From Torreya grandis (lineage: Eukaryota > Streptophyta > Pinopsida > Cupressales > Taxaceae), in assembly GCA_037957365.1 (NCBI GenBank), contig JARHVA010002685.1, positions 781,001 to 845,000 on the forward strand: a stretch of DNA of 64,000 nt. The letters run 5' to 3'. The translations under genes were made by a program, and so were the position numbers. Below the pieces are notes generated by a model. That model saw only the letters and a list, made by a program, of their open reading frames with translations. It was not told the origin of the DNA and did not search any database. The number at the start of each line of letters is the position of its first letter. The stretch's first letter is position 1. This document shows positions 37,091-47,790 of this stretch, piece by piece.

Positions 37091-37449
37091 TGAGAACCAC
37101 ACCTTACATGTTTGTCATGAGGAAGATAAGAAGGTGAGATGGGAGGTCTTAAGTCACTACAAAGAGATACAAGGAGTTTTAATGAACATGGAAAAACATG
37201 AATAAGGACTCATAGGTGTTGGAAACTATATAAAGTGCCCCTAAGAAATTAAACACTAATCAAGCCTACTAGGGCTAAAGCCCTAAAGGGGGTCTAATAT
37301 CACTTATAACACTAGAGGAACATTTTGATGCATTAGAAAATGTTAATGGAAGATATGAAGGGGGAATAATATTAAATAAGGATATTTGGGGTAGGAAAAT
37401 AATTTGGGCTTGCAAAAAACTCCCTCAATATTCTTTCCATTAGATTAAC

Positions 37450-37479
37450 TTGTACCCTATTTATATAGATAGGGTACAA
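37450..37479 (+). promoter_or_regulatory. 11-bp stem hairpin with TATA-like loop (element B, 5' LTR)
   Basis: TTGTACCCTAT and ATAGGGTACAA are perfect complementary arms around the loop TTATATAG, so the whole contains TATTTATATAGAT, which resembles a plant TATA box. The 3' LTR copy at 46983-47012 keeps it with one arm mismatch. Element A has decayed versions near 6460 and 14107. It may be an upstream promoter or a structured protein-binding site. Confidence 0.6.
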
Positions 37480-38154
37480 AACTAGTTTTCTTGACATATT
37501 TTGATGTTTTTTAGGTACATAGGAGTTTAAATGGATGAGGATAACTTTGGGAGATAAATTGGGACCTAATATAAATCCTCATATACATTTATTTCTTCAT
37601 AAAATTACACAAGTACCTCTTATAGCTCCTTCACTTCAGGAAGTCCAAACTAACATAGTGAATGGATGGTGATCACCAAGTGAGAAGGTGATAATTCTAA
37701 TTGGGAGGAATTTTAAGGTATCCCTAATGGATCTAAGGATGGGAGTATTTTTTAAATATGTAATACCACCCCCTATATGGATTATATTGAATAATGGCCA
37801 TTTTCGTGATAAGTGTGAGGAATGAGTGAAAGAAGGATGTCAGTGACTATAGGTAGTGAGAACACTTGCCCAAAAGAATATCAATGATTAATGAAACATA
37901 AAATGCATGTTTTAGATTTTTTTAACCACCTCATCAGAATTCACATTTGTAAATTATTCCTAGTCTACTTTCAAGTGCTCAAGAGAAGCCAATGGTGAAG
38001 GTAATTTCTAAAAGTGTAGCTAAAGAGTCCTACACCAAATTTGGAGAGTTTTCATGCCTTGAAGGGATATTTATCCAAAGATACCTTGCATGGTCTATTT
38101 AAAACTTCATTCCTATTAAAATTTAACTCTTTCTTTAGCTTGAAACTTGTTCTT

Positions 38155-38290
38155 GTGACTCTTGATCTCTACCTTTCTCTCTCCTTTCTCACATTTTATA
38201 AGTACTAGCCATTTTGGATCTTTTTTTAATTCTACACCATGTATGGTGAAGCCATACTAGTTTTATGTTTTAATTTTCATTTTAATAATA
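38155..38290 (+). promoter_or_regulatory. LTR core promoter (element B, 5' LTR)
   Basis: A pyrimidine tract (CTTTCTCTCTCCTTTCTC) precedes TATAAG at 38197-38202 and GTACTAGCCATTTTGG. This order is shared with the A LTRs. The AATAAA of A is not obvious here; an AATAATA-rich stretch follows near 38285. Confidence 0.55.
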
Positions 38291-38980
38291 TATTAAATAT
38301 TTATTTTAATTCATAAACACATTTTTTAAGTGTGAAAAGTGATGTATGGTGAGGTTTAGTGATACACAACTATCCTTCTCTTCTCCTTGTCCTTTCATGT
38401 TTGGTGCAAGAAGTTATCATTCTAACAAGTCATATAGAGTATAGTTGGTGTGTTGGGATCCATTAAAGTTTGAAAGTTTCCTTATATTATAAAATATAAC
38501 CTATGGCCCACTTACCTTGAGTTGTCTCATGCATATCACCTCTATATTGAAATACTAATGTTAGGATATTCTAAGATCTTGAAGCTAATGTTGTAGGTCT
38601 TGTTTCTTAGTGCAGGAAGTATGATGATATTTTGTAAATCCTTATGCTATATCACCCATTATAATAGTTTGTTTCCATGAATATTTCTATCTCTTTTCCC
38701 AAAAGCAATCAATTAGCATAGGTGATAAGAACTTAAAGGTCAATTTATGGAGATAACCCTTAAATCTAGAGGTCTACCTCTATTATAGGCAACCCACAGG
38801 CCTATACATATTCCAATGTTTCCAAAATATTAAATTAGTATTTAAAAACCTTATATATAGTTCAATATTTGGTGATAATATTTATAAAATGCCTTGTGGG
38901 ATAACCATCCTAAAGATAACTTGTCAAGGTGAATGTTGGTCTTGACAACATCAACAACATGTGGTGTATTTCTCAACATT

Positions 38981-38990
38981 TGGTGACTCC
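38981..38990 (+). other. Candidate primer-binding site of element B
   Basis: TGGTGACTCC lies two bases after the LTR end. It resembles the TGGCGACTCC-type primer site that I recall from Tat/Ogre-like plant Gypsy elements, with a C-to-T change. The tRNA assignment is not certain. Confidence 0.45.
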
Positions 38991-39279
38991 TTTCAAGGTA
39001 AAATTTGGTTTTAGACCATTATTTTGTCATATATTTGTGTTCATACTTCATGGTACTTAATAAGTACTCTTATAGTAGAGTTTTAAATCATATAAATCCA
39101 CATCTTCAACCTAAACTTCCTCTTAAAGTTTAACACCCTTAGCTTATTCTTCCCTCTGAAGAGAAAGAGGACTTTGATATCTAAGAAGACCAAGAGAGTG
39201 AGGAAGAAATGAAAGAGAAAATGGATATGTAGCATGCCTTACTAGACTTAAACACTAAAAATATAATCCATATCGATGC

Positions 39280-40740
39280 TTATCATGACACTCTACATAA
39301 TGCTACAAAGAGTGTCCCTATATTCAATGGTGAAGGCCATGTCACTCCTAATTAGCACATTAGAGAATATCAAATTTATGTAGTTTTCATAATTTCAATG
39401 AGGTTAATATTTAAATTATACTCTTTTACATTTACATTATAAGGAAACCACTTGATTGGTATAGGACTTTGCCCAGTGGTTGCATCACAACTTGGGATGA
39501 CTTTGGAACATCAAGGTTTGAGGACAAGAGTGACCATACTTTACTCATTCACCAAATCAATGTGATCCAAAGATCCCCCAAGGATATAACTAATTATTTC
39601 AATGAGAGGCTTAAAAATAATTATAATATGTTTCCTCATCCCATGAAACCACCTACTAGCTTGGTATTTCCTACATACTTGAGGGCCATTAGCATGGACA
39701 TAGCCATCATGCTACAATCCATGGGCAGTTTCACTATACCTGAAGCATATGACCTTGCCATTATAACTAAGAATGGACTCATTAAAATAGGAAATTTTAC
39801 TCCAAAATTGTCTATGCCTCTATTTCCTAATGTTATTACTGCTACTCCAAACATTTCCCAAATTTTTAATGCAAATGCTAAGTCAAAGTTTTCCCCTAAG
39901 AAGGCAGATGATGTCATTAATTAGAAGGCAAGGTCTAACATATGTGAGGCTCAACTTAGAAAATATAATATATAAAAATATTCTCATCAAAATATATATC
40001 CTTATCAAAAATATGGTCAATATTATGGTCAAGGGTAGGCAAATTTAAATAGGCTTGCCAATTCATACAATCCTACTTCAACATCCAACATAAGAGAAAT
40101 GGTACCAATGTATAATCATCTGATCCAAGGATAAAAATCATAAAAAGGAAAATTCATGGATAAAAATTAAGGTGGATAAAAATATCTAGTTTTTTAAGAA
40201 GGATTCATTCCTTTACTATCAATATAAGATGAAAACCCTAATGCAAGCAAGTGAAGGTTGGTAGCCTCAAGGAGAAAGTTTCACTAAATTCGTAGTTGAA
40301 GACACTTATGTGATTAAAAAAGGAAAATATGTTATATATAATAAAATAGATAATATAAAGTCTCTATGGGATGACAATAGTGTTCCTACAAGTTCATCTA
40401 ATCCTCCTACAAGGCATTAAGTCATGACTGCAAGCATGGCAATCCCTAACACTCTTACACCTCATTCAAATTAGAATTTTGGAAGGCTTAAACAAAGGAA
40501 TTTTATTCCTAAAGATAAAAACACTTATTTTACTCCAAGTAAAAAATAAAATATATGTAATTTTTATCTAAACATTGTGGATTCATTAAAAAATGATAAG
40601 GCATATATCTCTCTTTAGGATGTCTATCATATGCCTAGCCAAAAATAGCTAATTCAAAAGCAATCATCCACTATCCATGATAATAATTCATCATAAAGAA
40701 ATTTTCATGGTCATTTATATATTAATAATTACCCTAATAA
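39280..40740 (+). pseudogene. Decayed Ty3/Gypsy gag (element B)
   Basis: The capsid region starts near 39310 with VPIFNGEGHVTPN, stop, HIREY (family P.F.GEG..TP..HI.EF). The next open stretch (39469-39924, 151 codons) reads LPSGCITTWDDFGTSRF, then IQRSPKDITNYFNERL (family I.RKP.ESI.DFN.RF), YLRAISMDIAIMLQS and TIPEAYDLAI, the conserved plant capsid helices. The tail is Tyr/Gln-rich (PYQKYGQYYGQG near 40000) with no clear zinc knuckle. Stops, many of them TAG or TAA where Gln would fit, break the frame. The frame continues toward the protease at 41872 once the foreign insertion at 40756-41852 and one target-site copy are left out. Confidence 0.85.
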
Positions 40741-40755
40741 CATTATGTAAACATC
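40739..40755. repeat. Target-site duplication, left copy
   Basis: AACATTATGTAAACATC, identical to 41853-41869. A second partial copy (AACATTATGTAAA) follows at once at 40756, which suggests that repair at the 5' junction added filler. Confidence 0.9.
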
Positions 40756-41852
40756 AACATTATGTAAATTTTCCCTTGTGTCAAAGGTTTTTTCCTAGCT
40801 TTTTTCCAATTTTCTAAGGACAGGAAGATTATTCTGTCCAACAGTAATCTTTTATTGCAGGGTAAATACCCTCTTATGGCCAAATAGTGGCATAAGGATT
40901 TCAAACCTCTCACGGAAACCTTCAGTAAGATCCCTGTCTGGGTCTGGCTCCCTAATCTACCGATACATTTATGGCAAGTAGCTGTGTTTAAAACCATCGG
41001 AAATGCTATAGGAGAATTTTTATATGAAGATGATGAAACTAAGGATTTTTACCGCTCGACATGTGCTCGCATTTTGGTTGAGATGGATGTTTCTAAGGGC
41101 CTTCCAGAGGTGATTTTTCTGGACTCCCCTAGGGGTTCTTGGACGCAAATGTTAGATTATGAAGGTTTACCTTTTCGATGCAGAAAGTGTCACTAGACGG
41201 GGCATGTAGCAGTCCGGTGTATAGTAGGGAAATCCAAACCAAGGAGTTCATCAGCATGGTGGTCAGAAGTAGAACATGAACACTATATTACTAAACAACC
41301 TGATGATGTTTCGAATGATTTAGAGAATGAGAATGAAGGGAGTATTCATTTTGAATCGACGGAACAGGTGAATCTGCAAGAGACTGATCCTGTTGAAGGT
41401 ACCACGGGGATTAGAGATGGTGTTCTCTCAGAACCAATTATTGAGGAGGTGGTGGTTCCTTCAACTATTGTGAAGGTTTCTCCTAGGAGCCAGAATTTGG
41501 CTTGTTCTCATAAGGATTTTGTAGAGGCTTTAACGCCCCCTGGACTTCAAGGATCATGGCCTTTTAAGGATTGGGTTGCTGAGGCAGCTAAGGTAGAGGA
41601 TGGGTTGACAGTTGTTAAGAGGAAGAAGTCTAAGCCTTTGGTCCCTCCTCTGGATATGAAACTTCGGTCTTGTAAGAAATAAGTTTATTGTTTGTCTAGC
41701 TCTTGGCTGTTGTTTTCAGATTTCTGGTAAATCTGGTTTTTCTTGTGTAGGTTCCAGGCTATTATGTATCCTAGAAGTGCTTAAGGCTTATCTTTCTTTT
41801 GATGTATTAGGGTTTCAGGGCCCCTTCAAAACCTGTTTTTACCTTAATCTAA
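40756..41852 (+). mobile_element. Young LINE-like insertion carrying an ORF1-type gene only
   Basis: A 1.1 kb segment sits between two identical 17-bp direct repeats inside element B. Its 5' end falls within a coding domain, its 3' end follows a stop codon and a UTR of about 170 nt, and no LTR or terminal inverted repeat is present. That is the pattern of 5'-truncated target-primed reverse transcription. It contains about 16 CpGs, while the flanking parts of B have about one per kilobase or fewer, so it is much younger than its host. No long poly(A) is seen; the junction has only a short A run. The RNA that was copied seems to have had ORF1 with its own 3' UTR and no ORF2. Confidence 0.8.
40771..41682 (+). 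pseudogene. 5'-truncated DUF4283/zinc-knuckle (L1 ORF1-like) protein
   Basis: One frame runs through the insertion with only two stops (TAG at 40885 and 41194). It begins inside a DUF4283 domain: FPCVKGFFLAFFQFSKDRK, then FKPLTETFSKIPVWVWLPNL and PIHLW (family FPVWVRLPNLPL..W), IGNAIGEFL, and ARILVEMDVSKGLPE (family AR.CVEMDLSKPLP). The zinc knuckle C-X2-C-X4-H-X4-C uses Cys at 41179, Cys at 41188, His at 41203 and Cys at 41218; the second stop lies inside it, where Glu or Gln is usual. An acidic, Ser/Pro-rich C-terminal region follows, ending in a basic tail, MKLRSCKK, at 41682. These proteins are the nucleic-acid-binding ORF1 of plant L1 LINEs and related host genes. No RT follows. Confidence 0.85.
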
Positions 41853-41869
41853 AACATTATGTAAACATC
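41853..41869. repeat. Target-site duplication, right copy
   Basis: AACATTATGTAAACATC, an exact copy of 40739-40755. Omitting the insertion and one copy brings the gag tail and protease of B into the same reading frame, which confirms the insertion boundaries. Confidence 0.9.
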
Positions 41870-41871
41870 TA

Positions 41872-42726
41872 CCAATTTTGAAAAGCCTCCACCCTTTTAC
41901 CTCACTCTCATTGTGGGTGATAAACTAGTTCATAACTGCATAGTTGATAGTGGAGCTAGCACATTAGTTATGCCAAAGGTTGTAGCTAATAAATTGGTCC
42001 TAAAGTATGAAAAAAATAGTAAATGAGTTATTTATTTAGATGGTACACCTACAAAGTTATTAGGATTGATCAAAGGGTTGAAAGTTTTCTTGCATGATTG
42101 TCCTAGTTTCTCCATCCTTCAAGACATTGTGGTTTTTTGACTTACTTGCCCACTTTGTAATTTTACTATCAAGAGATTTTATAGCTAATATATGAGGTTA
42201 AATATTATTTTATTTGTCCTTATTATCCTTTAGAATAAGGTATGGAGAAAAATTGACCATAAGGACTCAACCACTTGCTAGATTCCACATTGAGAACTAT
42301 GTAAAACCAATCTCTAACTTGAATTATATCATTAATGAAAAAGAAGAGTCTACTACAGATGATGGTGATTATTAAAAAATTGAAGGAATATCTAATTTAT
42401 TTATATATGAGTATGGTGTAGATGATTATGAACATGATCCATATAACTACTTTTAATAAATTGATCTTAGCACCTATATCATCCATAAGGGAGCATAAGA
42501 ACAAGCTAATGTGAGTATTGAGAATTATTTTTCACAAGCTACTAAAGGTAATTATTTAATCCATGTGTATGATGATGATAGATTGAAGATCATTATATAT
42601 CATTATGATGAGAAGAACCATGCAATTCTGCCTACACTTGATGAAACAACCCTTGAAGATGACATTCATGAGGAAGAAGATGACCTATGGAAAATGTTTA
42701 ATTCCATAAGTCAAGAGTTTGAGTAG
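41872..42726 (+). pseudogene. Aspartic protease and acidic C-terminal tail (element B)
   Basis: The active site DSGAS (41946-41960) is intact, preceded by LIVGDKLVHNCIV and followed by VMPKVVANKLVLKYE, LDGTPTKLLGLIKGL and CPSFSILQDIVV, all standard for plant Gypsy proteases. After a frameshift the next frame reads LLSRDFIANI, FRIRYGEKLTIRTQPLARF and IENYVKPISNLNYII, then an acidic tail ending at the TAG of 42724-42726. It would release Gag proteins from the polyprotein. A few stops and at least one frameshift inactivate it. The polyprotein ends here; the next 880 bp before the 3' LTR show no RT. Confidence 0.85.
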
Positions 42727-43607
42727 TTAGGTAAGACTATTCACCATTTTAAAAAGTGTGAATTTTATGATAATGTCATATGTGAGCCTAAAAAATAGAT
42801 GGTTGAGTTTCCTATTGAGAAAGAAAGAGGATCTCACCAAACATGAGAGTGTATGTCTTACTATTGTCAAAGAATTTACAGCTCTAGAGGAGCCTAGAGA
42901 AGTCAAGATAAACATGTTTGTGCCTGAAGAATAGTCAAGAAATCAACCTGAGGTTGAATCACATACAAATGTGTTAGAACATGGTGAAGACAAACTTGAT
43001 GATCCCATATATCAAGTACATCATGTCCAAGAGGAATGTAAGGTTGAGGTAGTTGTCATGCTTCCTAATACTCAATTTAAGGATCACCAATAAGATATGA
43101 CAAAGATCAAGAAAGTTTTATAACCAATAAATTTATTTAGAGGGAAAAATAGAGCATTAATTAAATCCCAATGTATTCCACTTACAGGTATGATAAGACA
43201 TAAGGATGATCAATCATTTCACCATCTAGATAAGTGTTTGATGATGAACATGAATCACATGACAAGTTGCTTTCATGGAGAAAAAAAGATGAAAGAGGAA
43301 CCATATTTGACATTGGTTGAAGCATGGAAATATATTTTTACACCTCAAGAGAGAGGTCTTGTAATTACTAGGTTAGGTGTGTGTCTTTGTTTCAATTGTG
43401 TGTGTGTGTGTGTTCCATAAGTGTTCTTAATAACACATATGTTTCTTTTAGTGTGTCTTGTTTTATGTGTATTTATTGTTTTTTGGTGTGTTTTCAAAAA
43501 AAACTAAGTGTAAAAATTATGCATAGGTGACTCCATATCCCAATGGATAGGAATAGGCTACTGGTCTTGGCATAGAAAACATACAACCCCTAGGAAATTG
43601 CCAAAAT
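42727..43607 (+). other. 3' untranslated interior of element B
   Basis: Decayed frames without known motifs (for example EEPYLTLVEAWKYIFTPQERGLVI ending near 43420) followed by a (TG)n tract at 43399-43415 and the block shared with element A. The shared block ends ACCCCTAGGAAATTGCCAAAAT directly before the LTR. Confidence 0.5.
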
Positions 43608-46600
43608 TGTTGACTATTTTGATCACAATCAAAATAGGTCAAACCCATATAGTAAAAAATATGATATATGGGTATATTATGATTTAATAGGGTGTTTCAT
43701 GGTCTTATTTTATGTCATTTGATATGCTACTAACCTTGGGCATAGTCAATTTTAGTCTTAAGCCATTTTATGTTACATAGGGTCACTATTTGAGCTATTT
43801 ATGAAATTTATACAATTTCCCTTGGTATAAAAGTGTTAAAAATGTTTTAAAATGTCTCCTATGTCAGATTATTATTATTAATGTTATTACTATCTGAAAA
43901 ACTTGAAAGTATTACGTCAGATCAAAAAAATAGTTAGAAAAGAGGAAGTTTTGGTAGTTGTACAACCTATTCAAGTGTTTTGGCACAAGTGTAAGGTTTT
44001 GATATGAATATTTAGATTAATTTATTTCAATTAAACATTTTATTTGCTTTTAAAGTCTCAAAATGGGCTTAAATTCATTATGCTCCTTCATCGCTCTTCT
44101 TGGCATTAAAATGGTCAATATGTTTTCTCATGGTACGAACACCAGGAGTTGTTTCAGGTCAAATTCCTCTAAGGGATGATTAAAAAATTAGTCCTCTTCC
44201 ATTTAATGGTATTATTTTAAGGATTTACTAGTTATTATTTATTAACCATTGTTTATAAGTTAACCACCTCTTTTTTCATGCTTGTTTCCTCCTTGTTTAA
44301 GCTAGTCCATACAAACCACTTGATGGAATTATTTTTAAGAGATTTTGACATACTTATTTCATGTTTTTATTATTTTATTACATGTGTGGAGGTGATTTTA
44401 TGAGTCAAAAATCTCAAGTTTAAAGTTGAGATTACCAATGGAGTTATAGGTATATTCATCAATTGTAGAGGTTTTCCTTTCCTATAGTGGTTTAAAGCAA
44501 AAGTGTATTGATGTTTAATTATCATAAGGGTTATAGTGACTAGTATCCTTTGGATTTTTAGTATCAAGGACTAACATCTTGATGGAGTAACATAGTCATA
44601 TATCTTACATAGTCAACTCTCTACATATATTCACTTACATTTAGGTGAGTGAGGTGTATGAAAGTTTTGAGAACATCCATGGAGATGTAATAAGGAGTTT
44701 AAAGAGGTGTTTAACACACTCTTGAATAATTATCAATAAATTTGTGATTTCAAATGATATGTAACAAATAGTGACAACCAAATAAAACTCTATACACAGT
44801 CTTGTACCATTGATGTGCACCTATAGTGCCCTACAAGAGGCTAATGATGCTAGAATGAGGACATTGGAAACTAGTTTAAAGTCCTACAAGGTTAAAAGGA
44901 TTAATTTGAATACTATTATAAGGTATATGATTTATTATAGGGCCATACACTATGCATATTATCTATATATCTATTTAGTGCCCTGTATCCTACATATGTA
45001 CCTATAGGCAGATCTCAAAGAGGCCTGAAGGTGTTGCATGGAGTATTTGAGCAAGTTAGAGACCTCTATAGAGGTTGAAATTTTGAATAATGTCATATTC
45101 ATTAATGATGAATCCATAGAATGGCATGCAAATTTGAGGAGTCATGTTCATATGTGTAGAAAGAGTTTTAAGGAGATGTTACCTTAAAAACTCTAAAGAA
45201 GGAGCATGCCTTGTTTTTATCCTTTCATGGTGAGATGTACTGAGGTCTATAAATTTATAAGTGTTCCATAATGAATACTTATCATAAGAGTGAGGCCTTG
45301 ACCAAAGGAAGTGAGTTTTTGGCCCCAATAATTGATGTAGATGAATCCTCCATTCTAGACATTCTTTCACTATAGGTTTTTAGTGTTTACTATAATGTTT
45401 TGAACTTTTAATGACCTCAAAGTCCAAGGTGGCATGATATGATCATACCTTCATGGTAATCGATCCTATTTAGGTGATAATGATAATAATGGCCCAAGGA
45501 ACATTGAAAGGGTTTGATATTCAATGTTTAAGGTATATCACCACCTATAGGAGGATCTCAAGCTTCTTTATGAGGTGGCTATAGTTAGTTCACAATGTAC
45601 ATTATGTTGACATTGAAAATGGAGGTATAACCTATAGACAAGCTTCTCCATTAGAATGAGGGTAACACTAATAGATATAAGGACATTAATAGAATTTTAA
45701 GTATAGTGTTTGACCCAGAATACTACCCAAATAACCCCTTTTGGTCTAAGAATACTCATCTATAGTTGACTATAGAGTGACAATACAAATTGAATCCAAA
45801 ATTTTGTGTGTTGGTCTAAATAAAGGTATAATATAGATAAGTTAAATCATGAAATGGACTTAAGGAATTAAATAATGTATTATGGAAATTAAACTATGTC
45901 TAATTTTGTAATGCACACCTATAAGCATGCCATTTTATGAGCAAGGAAACATGGTACATAGTTTGTCACGCTTATCTAGTCAAGTAGAGGTGAGTACACT
46001 TTGAGGATTTGGAAAAGAAGAATGGTTGTTATACATGTTTCAATAATATTTAATATGATAATTAACATATCACATGGTTATTATCAAATGGAAATAGGGC
46101 AAGGAGGGTTTAAATTCCCAAATTATAGTTAACACACCACCCTACACACAATGTGTTTTATAGAAGTCTGCCTTGGGTTTCATGATGTTTAGGGATGTTA
46201 AATGTGTGAAACAATAATGAATTTTTTTAAATATTGTCTCCATGACTTCTAAATTCCACTTTATCATTATTTTTCTTGGGATAATAGGGGAAGTTCCATT
46301 TATTCTATCTCAAATAGAGGGCACTCCTAGAGAGCCACACCCAATAGGTTTATCATAGGGAAGGTAAGAAGGTGAGATGGGAGGTCTTAAGTCATTTCAA
46401 GGAGATGAAAGGACTTGTATTGAACATGGATAAACATGAATAAGGTATCACAAGTGTTAGAAAATATACAAAGTTCCCCTGATAAATGAAACACTAATCA
46501 TGCCTACTATGCCCAAACTAGTCCTAAATCCCTAAAGGGGTATAATATTACTTCTAACACTAGAGGAAAATTTGGATGCATTGGAACATATTTATGGGAG

Positions 46601-46982
46601 ATATGAAGTGTGTGAGATCCATTAAGTTTTATAGATTCATCATAGTTTGGCCAAACATGACCTTTTTCCATGACAAGGTGCACTAAATGTAGGAAAGAGA
46701 TCAAGAGGCTAAGCTCATATTTGTATGGATTTATAGTATGGAGGTCCAAGGAGTTATAAATGATTGAATAAGATCATAAACATAACTTTTGTGGAATTTT
46801 TTCATGGTTTCAACGTCAAAATTTTATGAACAATCCTTAAGGGTCAAAACCACTAAAAAACCTCTAAAACCCTTGATAATGACTTGATAGGAAAAAAATG
46901 AAGTAAATTAATCCAATAATGGGGTATTAAAATGATTTGGTCTTGTAGATAATTGCCTCAGGGTTCTTCCCATCAAATTGAC

Positions 46983-47012
46983 TTGTACTCTATTTATATG
47001 GATAGGGTACAA
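46983..47012 (+). promoter_or_regulatory. TATA-loop hairpin (element B, 3' LTR)
   Basis: Counterpart of 37450-37479. TTGTACTCTAT and ATAGGGTACAA pair with one G-T mismatch around a TTATATGG loop. Confidence 0.55.
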
Positions 47013-47699
47013 AACTATTTTTCTTGATATATTTAGATGTTTTATAGGTATGAGGAGTTTCAAAGGATGAATATAAATTTGGGAGATCAAGTGGTACCTA
47101 ACCTAACTCATCATATATATTTATTTCTTCTTAAAATCATAGAAGTACCTCTGTTATCTCTTTCATTTTAGGTAGTCCAAACTAACATATTGAATGAAAG
47201 GTGATCACCAAGTGTGAAGGTGATAACTATAATTTGGAGGCATTTTAAGGTCTTAATAATGGATATAATTAAATGAGTACTCTTTAAATATGTAATAAAA
47301 CCCCTTGTATGGATTGGATTTAACAATTGATGGGCATTTTGGTGACAATTATGAGGAATGAGTGAAAGAAGGATGTTAGTGACTATATGTAGTGATAACA
47401 CTTGTTAAGAAGAATATCAATGATTAGGGACACATAAAATTCATTTTATAGATTTTTATTAACCCCTTAATCATATTTCACATGTGTCAATTATTCCTAG
47501 TTTGATTTTAAGTGCTCAACAAAAGCCAATGATAAAGGTCATTTATAAACATGTAGCTGAAGAGTCCTACACCAAATTTGGAGAGTTTTCATGCCTTAGA
47601 GGGACATTTGTCCAAAGAGACCTTGAATGGTCTATTTCACACTTAATTATTCTAAAAATTCAACTCTTTATTTCATCTTGACACCTATTCTTATAACTC

Positions 47700-47790
47700 T
47701 TGAGCTCCACCTCTCTCTCTCTCCTCTCTCACCTTCTATAAGTACTAGACATTTTGTCTTTTATTTTCTAATTCCACACCATGTATGGTG
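47700..47790 (+). promoter_or_regulatory. LTR core promoter (element B, 3' LTR)
   Basis: CACCTCTCTCTCTCTCCTCTC precedes a TATAAG near 47738 and GTACTAGACATTTTG, matching the other three LTRs. Confidence 0.55.

Larger units (their letters stand above)
34354..38978 (+). repeat. 5' LTR of element B (about 4.6 kb)
   Basis: Direct repeat of 43608-48440; alignment starts at the shared ATTGTTGACTATTTTGA and can be followed through many blocks to CAACCCACAGGCCTA near 38795. The end at 38978 was set by TCAACA, the inverse of the start, and the adjacent primer-binding site. It carries hairpins at 37047-37090 and 37450-37479 and a TATAAG promoter at 38197. Confidence 0.85.

Noticed and set aside
34354..38978. 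LTRs of A and B considered as one family duplicated in the window
   Set aside because: A and B share blocks only; most of the LTR sequence differs, so they are separate though related families.
39636..39917. 93-codon minus-strand open frame
   Set aside because: Antisense of the clear gag frame of element B at 39469-39924.
41872..42726. Search for RT after the B protease
   Set aside because: The sequence after the protease reads as the usual protease-linker followed by an acidic tail and then the pre-LTR block; no RT motif could be found in any frame.
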